Counted from the stretch's first letter, positions 37,951 through 49,695 are shown. The stretch: 61,603 bases of DNA from Streptococcus agalactiae ATCC 13813 (GCF_000186445.1 NZ_GL636070.1:864984-926586), one strand, 5' to 3'. Translations and numbers: made by a program. Notes: generated from the letters alone by a model not told the origin.

Positions 37951-38643
37951 ATGAGAGTATTAATTGCAGAAGATGAAGAACAGATGTCACGTGTCCTTAG
38001 TACGGCAATTAGTCACCAAGGTTATGTTGTTGATGTCGCCTACGATGGTCAGACTGCTATTGATTTAGCTAATCAAAATGCATATGATGTCATGGTTATG
38101 GATGTCATGATGCCTGTTAAAACAGGTGTTGAGGCTGTCAAAGAAATTAGACAATCAGGAAATAAATCTCACATTATTATGCTAACAGCCATGGCAGAAA
38201 TTGATGATAGAGTAACAGGTCTAGATGCTGGTGCAGATGATTATTTAACAAAACCCTTCTCTCTAAAAGAATTATTAGCAAGGCTCCGCTCTATGTCCCG
38301 AAGATTGGAAAATTTCACACCTAATGTATTGTCATTGGGAAGAGTAACCTTATCAGTCGGTGAACAAGAGTTGCAATGTGAAAACACTATTCGTCTAGCG
38401 GGTAAAGAAGCTAAAATGTTAGCATTTTTCATGTTGAACCATGATAAAGAATTATCTACACAACAACTTTTCGAACATGTCTGGGGAGCAGATAAGGACC
38501 AAGAAGATGTAGATGAGGGATACGTCTTTATCTATGTTTCTTATTTGAGACAAAAATTGCAGGCAATTGGTGCTAACTTGGAGATTATTGGTCAAGAAGG
38601 TAGTAGCTATAAATTAAGTGAAATAATGGTGGCTAATGTTTAG
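37951..38643 (+). CDS. relR: Response regulator of the RelP-linked two-component system
   Basis: A 230-residue OmpR/PhoB-type regulator. The receiver domain (about residues 1-118) has the acidic pocket EDEE, the phospho-Asp in VMDVMMP and the conserved Lys in LTKPFS. A C-terminal winged helix (about 130-225) follows. ATG 37951 is chosen over an in-frame upstream ATG inside relP because it begins MRVLIAEDEE. It overlaps the kinase gene by 8 nt. In S. mutans this regulator controls relP under oxidative stress; the same is inferred here. Confidence 0.88.
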   Translation: MRVLIAEDEEQMSRVLSTAISHQGYVVDVAYDGQTAIDLANQNAYDVMVMDVMMPVKTGVEAVKEIRQSGNKSHIIMLTAMAEIDDRVTGLDAGADDYLTKPFSLKELLARLRSMSRRLENFTPNVLSLGRVTLSVGEQELQCENTIRLAGKEAKMLAFFMLNHDKELSTQQLFEHVWGADKDQEDVDEGYVFIYVSYLRQKLQAIGANLEIIGQEGSSYKLSEIMVANV

Positions 38644-39865
38644 AAATTTACGACTTCGTTTTATCGGAATAGCTGCGCTAGCTATTCTTGTTGTCTTATT
38701 TTCAGTAGTCGGTGTCCTCAACTCTGCTAATCACTATCAAACGAAGAATGAAATTTATCGTGTGTTAACTATCCTTGCAGACAACAATGGACGTATACCG
38801 AATAAACTTGAATTTAGTAAAGAATTAGGTGATGACCTATCAACGGACGCTATTTTCCAATTCCGTTATTTCAGTGCGCGAACAGATGCAAAAGGTAACG
38901 TGACTAGTTTTGATTCTAGAAATATCTTTGAAGTAAGCGATAGGCAAATAAAAAATTATGCCAAGCGTATCGTATCACAAAATAGTCATTCAGGTCATAT
39001 TACCTATAATTTTAGTACCTATTCTTATCTACTAAAAAAGGTTGGTAAAAATGATTATTTAGTGGTATTTTTAGATACAACCAACCAATATCTTGATAAT
39101 CAAAGATTATTGCAACTTTCAATATGGATGTCCTTGGCAAGTTTTATCGTCTTCATGGTAATTGTTTCAGTTTTATCAGGGAGAGTTATCTTACCATTTG
39201 TTGCTAACTATGAAAAGCAAAGGCGTTTTATTACCAATGCAGGACATGAGCTAAAAACTCCACTTGCTATCATCTCCGCTAATAATGAATTGGTGGAAAT
39301 GATGAGTGGTGAATCAGAGTGGACTAAATCTACAAATGATCAAATCCAACGTTTAACGGGTCTAATTAATGGCATGGTCAGTCTTGCCCGCTTTGAAGAA
39401 CAGCCTGATATAAGTATGGTTGACTTAGACTTTTCACATATTACAAAAGATGCTGCAGAAGATTTTAAAGGTCCAATCATTAAAGATGGTAAAGATTTTA
39501 TAATGAGTATCCAACCAGGTATTCATGTCAAAGCTGAAGAAAAATCATTATTTGAATTGGTTACATTATTGGTTGATAATGCTAATAAGTATTGTGATCC
39601 GATGGGGACTGTGACAGTTAAGTTATCACGGTCAAGTCGTTTGAGACGAGCTAAGCTTGAAGTTTCAAATACTTATAAGAATGGTAAAGACATAGACTAT
39701 AGCAAGTTTTTTGAACGATTTTATCGAGAGGATGAGTCACATAATAACAAAAAATCGGGATATGGTATTGGCCTTTCTATTGTAACTAGTTTGGTGCATC
39801 TATTTAAAGGAAGTATCGATGTGAATTATAAACATGATACCATTACCTTTGTCATTTACATTTAA
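38636..39865 (+). CDS. relS: Sensor histidine kinase of the RelP-linked two-component system
   Basis: A 409-residue membrane kinase. Helix 1 is near residues 8-28, an extracellular sensor region covers about 30-160, and helix 2 is near 165-188. The H-box is NAGHELKTPLAII. The ATPase domain has N-box LLVDNANKYC and GYGIGLSIV. Together with relR and relP it forms a single operon closed by the terminator at 39867. Confidence 0.88.
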   Translation: MFRNLRLRFIGIAALAILVVLFSVVGVLNSANHYQTKNEIYRVLTILADNNGRIPNKLEFSKELGDDLSTDAIFQFRYFSARTDAKGNVTSFDSRNIFEVSDRQIKNYAKRIVSQNSHSGHITYNFSTYSYLLKKVGKNDYLVVFLDTTNQYLDNQRLLQLSIWMSLASFIVFMVIVSVLSGRVILPFVANYEKQRRFITNAGHELKTPLAIISANNELVEMMSGESEWTKSTNDQIQRLTGLINGMVSLARFEEQPDISMVDLDFSHITKDAAEDFKGPIIKDGKDFIMSIQPGIHVKAEEKSLFELVTLLVDNANKYCDPMGTVTVKLSRSSRLRRAKLEVSNTYKNGKDIDYSKFFERFYREDESHNNKKSGYGIGLSIVTSLVHLFKGSIDVNYKHDTITFVIYI

Positions 39866-39866
39866 G

Positions 39867-39901
39867 ATTAAAGGGACTGCAATTGTAGTTCCTTTAATTT
39901 A
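39867..39901 (+). terminator. Terminator after relPRS
   Basis: ATTAAAGG and CCTTTAAT pair, with an inner ACT/AGT extension after one mismatch, followed by TTATG. It is a moderate terminator. Confidence 0.65.
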
Positions 39902-39980
39902 TGTTATTATCACGTTAAAGTCGCTTTTTTTAAGGATTTATATTAAAATAGTAAGGTAATAGAATTATAAAGAGAAAAAG

Positions 39981-40859
39981 ATGAAAGAAAAGTTTGGTAT
40001 AGGAAAGGCTCATAGCAAGATTATCTTGATGGGTGAGCACTCAGTAGTATATGGTTATCCAGCCATTGCTATTCCTTTAAAAAATATTGAAGTAAATTGC
40101 CTTATTGAAGAGGCTCCTCAATTAATAGCATTAGATATGACTGATCCTTTGTCGACAGCCATTTTTGCTGCCTTGGACTATTTAGGTAAAACTTCTTCTA
40201 AAATTGCATATCATATTGAGTCACAAGTCCCAGAAAGACGTGGTATGGGATCATCAGCTGCAGTTGCTATTGCAGCTATTCGTGCAGTTTTTGATTATTT
40301 TGATGAAGATTTGGAAGCAGATTTGTTAGAATGCCTTGTTAATCGAGCAGAAATGATAGCACATTCAAATCCGAGTGGATTAGATGCAAAAACTTGTCTT
40401 AGTGAAAATACTATTAAATTTATCCGCAATATTGGTTTTTCAACAGTACCCATGCATTTGAATGCTTATTTAGTTATTGCTGATACAGGAATTCATGGGC
40501 ATACTAAAGAAGCAGTGGATAAGGTGAAATCATCTGGCGAGGCAGTACTACCCTTTTTAAAAGAATTAGGTTATTTAGCAGAGGCATCAGAGGATGCTAT
40601 TCATAAAAGTGATTCCAAACAACTTGGTAGCTTGATGACTAAAGCGCATCAAAGTTTAAAACAATTGGGTGTCTCAAGTTTAGAAGCTGATCATCTGGTA
40701 GAGGTAGCTATTAGTTGTGGTGCTCTAGGCGCTAAAATGAGTGGCGGCGGATTAGGTGGTTGTATTATCGCACTTGTAAAAGAAAAAAGAGAAGCTGAGC
40801 GCTTAAGTCAGCAATTAGAAAGAGAAGGAGCTGTCAACACATGGACGGAAAAAGTATAA
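39981..40859 (+). CDS. mvaK1: Mevalonate kinase
   Basis: A 292-residue GHMP kinase that phosphorylates mevalonate. It has the N-terminal GKAHSKIILMGEHSVVYGYP, the ATP loop PERRGMGSSAAVA and the C-terminal KMSGGGLGGCIIAL. It is first in the mvaK1-mvaD-mvaK2-fni operon and overlaps mvaD by 19 nt. Confidence 0.96.
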   Translation: MKEKFGIGKAHSKIILMGEHSVVYGYPAIAIPLKNIEVNCLIEEAPQLIALDMTDPLSTAIFAALDYLGKTSSKIAYHIESQVPERRGMGSSAAVAIAAIRAVFDYFDEDLEADLLECLVNRAEMIAHSNPSGLDAKTCLSENTIKFIRNIGFSTVPMHLNAYLVIADTGIHGHTKEAVDKVKSSGEAVLPFLKELGYLAEASEDAIHKSDSKQLGSLMTKAHQSLKQLGVSSLEADHLVEVAISCGALGAKMSGGGLGGCIIALVKEKREAERLSQQLEREGAVNTWTEKV

Positions 40860-41777
40860 GTGTTAAGTCTTATGCTAACATTGCTATTATCAAATATTGG
40901 GGAAAAGCAGATGCTGAAAAAATGATTCCAGCTACCAGTAGTATTTCTCTAACACTTGAAAACATGTACACTGAAACACGTTTGACTGCCCTTGGGAAGG
41001 ATGCTAAGAAAGATGAATTTTACATCTCTGGTGTTCTTCAAAATGATCATGAACATGACAAAATGTCAGCTATCTTGGATCGCTTTCGACAAAATAAGTC
41101 CGGCTTTGTAAAGATTGAAACAACTAATAATATGCCAACAGCTGCAGGCTTATCATCGTCATCAAGTGGTTTATCAGCCTTAGTAAAGGCTTGCAATGAT
41201 TTTTTTGGTACTAACCTTAGCCAATCACAGCTAGCTCAAGAAGCCAAGTTTGCTTCAGGCTCCTCTTCACGCTCTTTTTTTGGACCTGTTGCTGCTTGGG
41301 ATAAAGATAGTGGTGATATCTATAAAGTTCACACTGATTTAGATTTAGCTATGATTATGCTGGTCTTAAATGACAAAAGAAAGCCGATTTCAAGCCGTGA
41401 AGGTATGAAAATCTGCACTGAAACCTCAACTACTTTTAACGAATGGGTAAGGCAATCTGAACAAGACTATCAAGATATGTTAGTATACCTAAAAAATAAT
41501 GATTTTCAAAAGGTAGGTCAACTGACAGAGCGTAATGCACTTGCAATGCACTCAACAACTAAGACAGCAACTCCAGCCTTTTCCTATTTGACAGAAGAGA
41601 CATATAAAGCTATGGATGTTGTGAAGAAACTTCGCGAAAAAGGTCATGAATGTTATTATACGATGGATGCGGGTCCAAATGTTAAAGTACTTTGCTTACG
41701 TCAAGACCTTGATGCATTAGCTACTATCTTGGAGCAAGATTATCGTATTATTGTTTCAACGACAAAGGAATTAGCAG

Positions 41778-41785
<8 letters not shown>
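40841..41785 (+). CDS. mvaD: Diphosphomevalonate decarboxylase
   Basis: A 314-residue GHMP-fold enzyme producing isopentenyl diphosphate. Key segments are SYANIAIIKYWGK, the ATP loop PTAAGLSSSSSG and MDAGPNVKVL. Overlaps on both sides (19 nt with mvaK1, 8 nt with mvaK2) show tight coupling. Confidence 0.96.
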
Positions 41786-43762
<1,977 letters not shown>

Positions 43763-43829
43763 TATTATTTTTGTGCAGTAGATATAGCTTCCTGTCAAAG
43801 TTTCCTTGTAAAATGTCAGAGGTAATAAG

Positions 43830-44048
43830 ATGATTAAACTGTATTATAAAGATGCTTACGACACTGAACGATGCCAAGTTTTTGAAAATCCAAATGATTT
43901 TATTCGAGTTTTAATGGGATGTGTTACTGTTCCTGATAATTATCCTATTACGAAAATGACTTATAAAGATAAAGATATTGCTTATAGTGGTACTTCTGGA
44001 GATCTCTTCAAGACTTTTATTGAATTTGATTGGTTCACTTTGGACTAG
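43830..44048 (+). CDS. DUF4649-like small protein
   Basis: A 72-residue cytoplasmic protein found next to the mevalonate operon in streptococci, resembling DUF4649. It begins MIKLYYKDAYDTERCQVFEN. A GAGG site precedes the ATG and it has its own terminator at 44052. Function is unknown. Confidence 0.65.
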   Translation: MIKLYYKDAYDTERCQVFENPNDFIRVLMGCVTVPDNYPITKMTYKDKDIAYSGTSGDLFKTFIEFDWFTLD

Positions 44049-44051
44049 TAT

Positions 44052-44100
44052 AGCTAAAAAGCTAAGGCTGTGAATTGCCTTAGCTTTTTAGCTTTATTTT
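44052..44100. terminator. Bidirectional terminator between DUF4649 and GST genes
   Basis: A perfect 17-bp stem (44052-44068 with 44077-44093) has an 8-nt loop and is followed by TTATTTTT. The stem overlaps the last base of the GST stop codon at 44094 within its flank. Confidence 0.9.
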
Positions 44101-44948
44101 TCCCATTTTGCCATATTTGGACCTGTTGGGACGATGGTATGTTGACGAACAGCTCTTCCAAATTTGCCTAAGTAATAGTTATTTTTTATGGATTGTGGAT
44201 TGGTTAATGCTTTTAAATTAAAGTCATTGTATAAAGTTTTAGCCCAATAAAAAATATTTGGGTAGTCTTCTAGCGCTTTCTGATTAAGTAGTAGAAGATC
44301 ACGCCCAGCAATATCCCAGCGGACTAATGGTGTAAAGAAATGAATATCAACCTCACTTAGATTATCTCCGAGCAAGAAAGGACGTTGTCCTAGTAAGTGT
44401 TCTTTTTGATCTAGAAAAGTGAAGAATTTCTTACTATAAGTATCATAATCTGCTTGTTTATCAAGAAAAGCTAACTTATACATTAAGCTTTGGAAGTTAT
44501 TATTAATGTCTTTAATATCATTATCAATAAGTGAAGCAGTTTCTTGGCTGAAAAGGACAGGAGCATCCTCTTGATGCAAATCAGAGAAATCTGTAGTAAA
44601 AAGTCGAAGCATATCTGCAGATTCCTTACAGACAATACGATTATCAGTCTTGTCAATTAAAATTGGGATAGTATAAGGACCTTGGTAACTCGGGTCAGTC
44701 AAATGATAAATATCACGAAGCGACTTAGCACCAGTAACCTGTTCTGGTTGGCTAAAAATAAGTCCTATATCACTTGGAACATCATCCACAAAACTGATAG
44801 AAATATGTTTATCCAAACCAAGCAGTTGGCGCGCAATCTGCGGACGTTGTGCATAAGGACAAAATTCCCCAACAATCATATGGTAGCGACCTGATTCTAC
44901 TGGGACTTCCCACTCTTGGTCAATAAATTTAGCAGTAAATGTTGTCAT
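44094..44948 (-). CDS. Glutathione S-transferase family protein (glutathionyl-hydroquinone reductase-like)
   Basis: A 284-residue protein. An N-terminal thioredoxin-like domain holds the active-site CPYAQR (Cys near residue 30) and IPILIDKTDNRIVCKES. A helical C-terminal domain has LSEVDIHFFTPLVRWD. The CPxAxR motif is that of Xi-class glutathionyl-hydroquinone reductases rather than classical GSTs. GBS can make glutathione, so a thiol-dependent reductase is plausible. The promoter is at 44983-44991. Confidence 0.8.
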   Translation of the reverse strand: MTTFTAKFIDQEWEVPVESGRYHMIVGEFCPYAQRPQIARQLLGLDKHISISFVDDVPSDIGLIFSQPEQVTGAKSLRDIYHLTDPSYQGPYTIPILIDKTDNRIVCKESADMLRLFTTDFSDLHQEDAPVLFSQETASLIDNDIKDINNNFQSLMYKLAFLDKQADYDTYSKKFFTFLDQKEHLLGQRPFLLGDNLSEVDIHFFTPLVRWDIAGRDLLLLNQKALEDYPNIFYWAKTLYNDFNLKALTNPQSIKNNYYLGKFGRAVRQHTIVPTGPNMAKWEK

Positions 44949-44982
44949 CGTATACTTCCTTTCAATGATATTTATTGCTTTA

Positions 44983-44991
44983 AGTATAACA
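44983..44991 (-). promoter_or_regulatory. Extended -10 promoter of the GST gene
   Basis: On the minus strand TGTTATACT is an extended -10, 35 bp ahead of the GST ATG. It directly adjoins the T tract of the terminator at 44999-45039, so termination and initiation are back to back. Confidence 0.6.
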
Positions 44992-44998
44992 AAAAAGA

Positions 44999-45039
44999 AC
45001 CTAGACAGATAGTATTTACTCTAATACTTATGTCTAGGT
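44999..45039 (-). terminator. Terminator after the lipid kinase gene
   Basis: ACCTAGACA (44999-45007) and TGTCTAGGT (45031-45039), with inner AGTATT/AATACT pairing, form a long hairpin. On the minus strand it is followed by TTCTTTTTTG. Confidence 0.8.
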
Positions 45040-45048
45040 CCTTTTATA

Positions 45049-45963
45049 TTATGGTAATGAGTTAGGAATGATAAACTTTAAGGCTTTAGGGATGACTTCA
45101 ACTTTTACAGGTAATTGGTCACCTGGATCGCCATCAATACGAACTTTAGGGGTAGCTGATTTTTTACGTTTAAAAGTTGAAATAGTCAGATTATTGGTAT
45201 GAAAATGTTTTATCTCCTTTGCTTGACTAAAATCTCCCTTACGAAATTGTCTTAGATGCAACAATAATTTGAAGAAGTGAATATGTTCCATAGTGTAGAC
45301 TCTAAAAAGTCCATCATCAATTGTTGCTTCTGGAGAGAAGGCTGGCATACCGGCAATCGAATTGGTCATGGTAATAAGGAGTAACCGCGTGCGTAAAGAC
45401 CGTACATTATTATCGTAAGCAAGAGTGATAGAATATGATCGATTACGCTTTAATATACGGTAGGCATCACCTAAGAAAGCAAAAGGGCCTAATTTACGCT
45501 TCATTTCAGAAGTGACATTAGCAGCAATATCAGCAAGGAGACCAAGTGTTAAACTGCTAATCATGTAATCGTCATTAACTTTACAGATATCTACGGACTT
45601 TACATGACCGTTTAGAAGGTTTTCAAGAGCGAGATTCCTCTCTTGCGGGATGTTCAAAGCTTTTGAAAAGTTATTGACGGTCCCGGCAGGTACTAGTCCG
45701 ATAGTAGGATAAGCACCACCAGCGTAGACACCTCCACAGATTTTATTAATAGTGCCATCTCCCCCTAAAGGAATAACCAAGTCAATATGGTCTTCAGATG
45801 CTTTTTTTGCTAAGGCGACAGCTTCCTCAACAGATGAAGGTGTAATAATACGAACATAATCGTCTTGAAAATCATGTTCTATTAAATAAGATTTTACTTC
45901 TTGTGCCAATGCTTGTTCATCTTTACCAGATTTTGGATTAAAAAAGATATAAGCACTTTTCAT
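45049..45963 (-). CDS. Diacylglycerol kinase family lipid kinase (YegS/DgkB-like)
   Basis: A 304-residue soluble lipid kinase. It has the nucleotide-binding FFNPKSGK near the N-terminus, IPLGGDGTINKI with the GGDGT motif, and a C-terminal beta-sandwich with IDGDPGDQLP. DgkB-type members recycle diacylglycerol produced during lipoteichoic acid synthesis; the exact lipid here is not determined. The gene has its own terminator. Confidence 0.88.
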   Translation of the reverse strand: MKSAYIFFNPKSGKDEQALAQEVKSYLIEHDFQDDYVRIITPSSVEEAVALAKKASEDHIDLVIPLGGDGTINKICGGVYAGGAYPTIGLVPAGTVNNFSKALNIPQERNLALENLLNGHVKSVDICKVNDDYMISSLTLGLLADIAANVTSEMKRKLGPFAFLGDAYRILKRNRSYSITLAYDNNVRSLRTRLLLITMTNSIAGMPAFSPEATIDDGLFRVYTMEHIHFFKLLLHLRQFRKGDFSQAKEIKHFHTNNLTISTFKRKKSATPKVRIDGDPGDQLPVKVEVIPKALKFIIPNSLP

Positions 45964-46049
45964 ATGTCCACGCCTTCTCTCTAAGATTTAGATGATTATT
46001 ATTATATCATGGTTTAGCAAAAAAATAATCAATAAAATGTAGTTAAATT

Positions 46050-46706
46050 TTATAGCATGAAGTAGACAATTCCAATGTATTGTAAAATAGAAGCTAATAG
46101 AATAAAAAGGTGCCAAATCATGTGATCATAAGGACGTTTGCGAGCATAAAAGAGTGCACCGATAGTATAGCAAATACCACCAGCCAAGAGTAATCCCCAA
46201 AAAGCTGGTCCAGTTTTTGTGATAATAGCAGGGAAAATAAAGATAACCAGCCATCCCATAATGAGGTAAAGTACAAGGCTAAATTTATCATTGATTTTGG
46301 GAGCGAAGATTTTATAAAGGATACCAAATAATGTAATCCCCCATTGTAAAAAAATGATGAGATATCCTAACCAGCCGCCAATAAGTGACAATGCGACAGG
46401 AGTATAACTACCTGCAATAGCAATATAAATCATAGAGTGATCAATCATGCGTAGAACATATTTTTGAAGACTGTTATAAGTCATGGAGTGGTAAATACTT
46501 GATGATAAAAACATCAAAAATAAAGAAGTGACAAATATTGAGGTACCAAGTGCTGCTTGTAATCCGAAGTGGTTGTGACTATAGACAGCGGTGATTGGTA
46601 ATAGGATTAGCATAAGCAAAGCTCCTACAGCGTGAGTGATACTATTTGCAAGCTCTTCGCCAAAGGAAAGTTGAGGACTTAATTTGATAGACATTTCTTT
46701 AAGCAT
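46050..46706 (-). CDS. Hemolysin III family membrane protein (YqfA/PAQR-like)
   Basis: A 218-residue protein with seven predicted membrane helices. It holds the PAQR/HlyIII metal-site pattern: SSSIYHSMTYNSL (first His), RMIDHSMIYIAIAGSYTP and the C-terminal DHMIWHLFILLASILQ (two His). Despite the family name, hemolytic activity should not be assumed. It overlaps the upstream DUF1836 gene by 8 nt. Confidence 0.9.
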   Translation of the reverse strand: MLKEMSIKLSPQLSFGEELANSITHAVGALLMLILLPITAVYSHNHFGLQAALGTSIFVTSLFLMFLSSSIYHSMTYNSLQKYVLRMIDHSMIYIAIAGSYTPVALSLIGGWLGYLIIFLQWGITLFGILYKIFAPKINDKFSLVLYLIMGWLVIFIFPAIITKTGPAFWGLLLAGGICYTIGALFYARKRPYDHMIWHLFILLASILQYIGIVYFML

Positions 46707-47146
46707 TTTTATTTTTTCCTCCTAGTTCTAAAACTAATTTTTGTGTTTCTTGATAAAGGTTCAACGTCTGACAGGCACTAATGACAACTGGTGGTAAATC
46801 GTGAACCTCTTCTTTGTTCATACAAGCAGCAAATCCGTTATATGCTTCTTCAGAATGATTGTCAGCTGTCAGAAGTTCTAATGTTTGACTGATTTCTTGA
46901 ATAGCAAAAACTTGTTTAAAAGCTGTAATAACAATCAATCGTGCTACTTGACGGCGATTGTATTTTTTTTATAGGTTTGGATATATAATTATGTTTGACA
47001 TAATTGTTGATCATCGAAGCGGTGAGTAGTTTATCGTTAGTTATTGTTTTAGGATTAATTAATTGATTCACATAGAGAAGTACTTGGTCAAGATACAAAT
47101 CTAGTTCAGGTAATTCTTCCCATTTTGGGTATTGATTTTTATTCAT
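46699..47146 (-). pseudogene. DUF1836 protein gene, frameshifted in an A8 run
   Basis: The N-terminal frame (MNKNQYPKWEELPELDLYLD...MINNYVKHNYISKPIKK) runs out of register at an A8 run (T8 at 46963-46970). The C-terminal frame (RLIVITAFKQVFAIQEISQT...LELGGKNKNA) continues to 46699. Removing one A joins them as ...KPIKKYNRRQVARLIVITAF..., giving a 148-residue DUF1836 protein with an N-terminal helix-turn-helix-like region. It is the first gene of a two-gene unit with the hemolysin III gene. Confidence 0.82.
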
Positions 47147-47211
47147 TTTAAAACTCCATATAATCTAGTCTTTATAACTAGATTATACACTTATGGAAAT
47201 TCAAGTCAAGT

Positions 47212-47252
47212 AAAAAAAGAATTTGAGATGATTTTTCTCAAATTCTTTTTTT
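47212..47252. terminator. Terminator overlapping the 3' end of mvaA
   Basis: The left arm (about 47212-47228, A-run then GAATTTGAGA) pairs with the right arm (about 47236-47252). The mvaA stop codon lies inside the right arm. It also faces the DUF1836 upstream region, since both genes run on the minus strand. Confidence 0.8.
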
Positions 47253-48521
47253 ACTTTTAGTAAGTTTATTGACAATTTTTTGTGCTGTCTCTAGATTCAT
47301 GTGTTTAGAGTCTAGAAGCTGTTTAACGACTTCTGAAATTTGTTCTTCTTTAGCTCCAGCAAGTAGTGCCAACGACTTTGCTTGAAGTTTCATGTGACCA
47401 GCTTGAATTCCTGTGCTAACCAATGCCTTAAGAGCCGCAAAATTTTGAGCTAGTCCAATCGAAAGAATAATACTTGCCAACTCTTTAGCATTAGGACGAC
47501 CTAGTAGATCGTGAGCTAGGTGGACACTAGGGTTAATACCAATGGATCCACCTTTTGTTGCAACAGGCATCGGTAGCGTCAGAGTACCTTCTAGGCAATT
47601 ATCATCAACCTTATAAGACCATCTAGATAATCCTCGATATTGCCCATCTTTGACAGCATAGGTATGCGCTCCAGCTTCAATAGCTCGCCAATCATTTCCA
47701 GTAGCTAAGACGATAGCATCAATGCCATTAAAAATACCTTTATTATGTGTGCTAGCACGATAAGGGTCTACTTGAGCTAATTGACTTGCCATCGTCATTT
47801 TTTGAGCTAACTTGATGGCCTCCTCTTTTTGGCGACTTAGAAATCTTAAATCAACTCGGCATGTAGCAGTCACTAAAGATTCGGTAGCATAGTTAGATAA
47901 AATTGACATTAAGCTTTTGCCTTTTGAAATGTCTTCTAATGGCGAAGATAATGCTTCCATCATGGTGTTAACCATATTAGCACCCATGGCTTCTTTTGTA
48001 TCAACCATAAGGTAAACAATCAAAAAGTCTTCTTTAATCTCAATAGTTAGGTCGCAAGCACCGCCTCCACGCTTGACTATTGATGGATGAGCAGCGTTGG
48101 CTATTTCTAATAATTGCTGTTTTTGATTTAATATAGATTCTTTAGTGTGTTGACTATCTTGTACATCATAAAGGGCTACTTGTCCAATCATTTTACGATT
48201 ATGGACGGTTGTCAGAAAACCACCAGATCGTTTTATAATTTTAGCAGCAAAACTTGCAGCAGCAACAACTGACGGTTCTTCAGTGACATATGGGACTTGA
48301 TAGACTTTACCGTTAACCAAAACATCTGGGACAAGTGAAAATGGTAAGGCTATTCGACCGATGACATTTTCAGCCATTTGATTGGCTAGTGATAAAGAGA
48401 GTAAGTTCTGATTCGTCACTATTTCTAGGGAAGAATCAGCTAAAAAATCTTGTTCTTCAAGGTAATGAATACGTTCTTCAGGGGATTTTTTTGAAAATCC
48501 TGTCCAGGAAATTTTTGTCAT
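47238..48521 (-). CDS. mvaA: Hydroxymethylglutaryl-CoA reductase (class II)
   Basis: A 427-residue enzyme reducing HMG-CoA to mevalonate. Motifs are LPFSLVPDVLVNGK (N-domain), MVDTKEAMGANMVNTMMEAL, the coenzyme-contacting VLATGNDWRAIEAGAH, and HLAHDLLGRPNAKEL with a conserved His region. It starts 2 nt after the mvaS stop, so the two form one operon. Confidence 0.95.
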   Translation of the reverse strand: MTKISWTGFSKKSPEERIHYLEEQDFLADSSLEIVTNQNLLSLSLANQMAENVIGRIALPFSLVPDVLVNGKVYQVPYVTEEPSVVAAASFAAKIIKRSGGFLTTVHNRKMIGQVALYDVQDSQHTKESILNQKQQLLEIANAAHPSIVKRGGGACDLTIEIKEDFLIVYLMVDTKEAMGANMVNTMMEALSSPLEDISKGKSLMSILSNYATESLVTATCRVDLRFLSRQKEEAIKLAQKMTMASQLAQVDPYRASTHNKGIFNGIDAIVLATGNDWRAIEAGAHTYAVKDGQYRGLSRWSYKVDDNCLEGTLTLPMPVATKGGSIGINPSVHLAHDLLGRPNAKELASIILSIGLAQNFAALKALVSTGIQAGHMKLQAKSLALLAGAKEEQISEVVKQLLDSKHMNLETAQKIVNKLTKSKKRI

Positions 48522-48522
48522 A

Positions 48523-49695
48523 TTAATTATTAATTTTCTTGTAGATACGTTGATGTTCGCAAATAGAGTCTAGAGAAAAAGTGCCAGTCCGGTAGGTGTT
48601 GAAGTTAGCATTTCCATTTTCGTCTAGGATTGTTTTTTCAAAGAAGAGTTTCTCATACTCAGTTACTGTAATTTTTTGACGTTTATTGAGTTGATCCATA
48701 CGATCGCTCTGAAGTTTATTTTGGTAGCCGTCTACTAACTGACCGGTAAAAATTTCAGCAACAGCTCCGCTACCGTATGAAAAGAAGGCAATTTGATCAC
48801 CTGCTTTTAAATTTTGACTATTTTCTAGTAACGATAGAAGTCCTAGATACAATGAGCCAGTATAGCAATTTCCAATTTTCTTACTATAAGTAATAGAGTG
48901 CTCAAAATTTTCTTGTAGTTCAGCTTTCTTTTGTTCATCTAAGTTATTATCTAGAATTTTATTAAAGCCCTTTAAAGCTAATTTTGGAAAAGGAATATGG
49001 AAACAAAAAGCAGCATAGTCACTTAGACTAGTATTAAAACGTTTTTGATATTCTTTCCAAGTAGTTTTTAGCATATCTAGATATTGTTTTGTTGAAAACA
49101 TGCCATTAACATAAGGAACATCAGAATAATTTGGTCGCCAAAAGTCCATAATATCACGGGTTTGCGCTAGACGGTCCTCTTTTAGCTCTAGAATGGATGG
49201 ATTTTGACTAATAAGCATAGCGATACTGCCTGCACCTTGAGTGGATTCTCCAGTAGATTTAATGCCATATTTAGCAATATCTGAAGCTATCACTAATACT
49301 TTAGAATCTGGATGTTTTTCTACATGTAATTTAGCGTAATCAAGAGCAGCAGTTGCGCTATAGCATGCTTCTTTCATCTCGAATGACCTTGCGAAAGGTT
49401 GAATCTCTAAAAGTTGATGTACATAGACAGAAGCCGCCTTACTCTGATCGATACTTGATTCTGTAGCGACAATCACTATATCAATAGTTTCTTTGTCCTC
49501 ATCAGATAAAATATCATTAGCTGCAGAAGCTGCAAGTGTAACGATATCTTCTGTAACTGGCGTAATACTAAGTGAATCTAACAATAATCCCTTGCTGAAT
49601 TTTTCAGGGTCAACTTGGCGAGCAATAGCCAAATCAGTCATTTCAAGGACATATTGACTGGTTGCAAAACCAATCTTATCAATTCCTATTTTCAT
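48523..49695 (-). CDS. mvaS: Hydroxymethylglutaryl-CoA synthase
   Basis: A 390-residue thiolase-fold enzyme condensing acetyl-CoA with acetoacetyl-CoA. The N-terminus MKIGIDKIGFATSQYVLEM is canonical, so ATG 49695 is chosen even though the frame is open 35 codons further. The catalytic Cys lies in MKEACYSATAAL. It heads the mvaS-mvaA operon and is divergent from thyA. Confidence 0.95.
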   Translation of the reverse strand: MKIGIDKIGFATSQYVLEMTDLAIARQVDPEKFSKGLLLDSLSITPVTEDIVTLAASAANDILSDEDKETIDIVIVATESSIDQSKAASVYVHQLLEIQPFARSFEMKEACYSATAALDYAKLHVEKHPDSKVLVIASDIAKYGIKSTGESTQGAGSIAMLISQNPSILELKEDRLAQTRDIMDFWRPNYSDVPYVNGMFSTKQYLDMLKTTWKEYQKRFNTSLSDYAAFCFHIPFPKLALKGFNKILDNNLDEQKKAELQENFEHSITYSKKIGNCYTGSLYLGLLSLLENSQNLKAGDQIAFFSYGSGAVAEIFTGQLVDGYQNKLQSDRMDQLNKRQKITVTEYEKLFFEKTILDENGNANFNTYRTGTFSLDSICEHQRIYKKINN

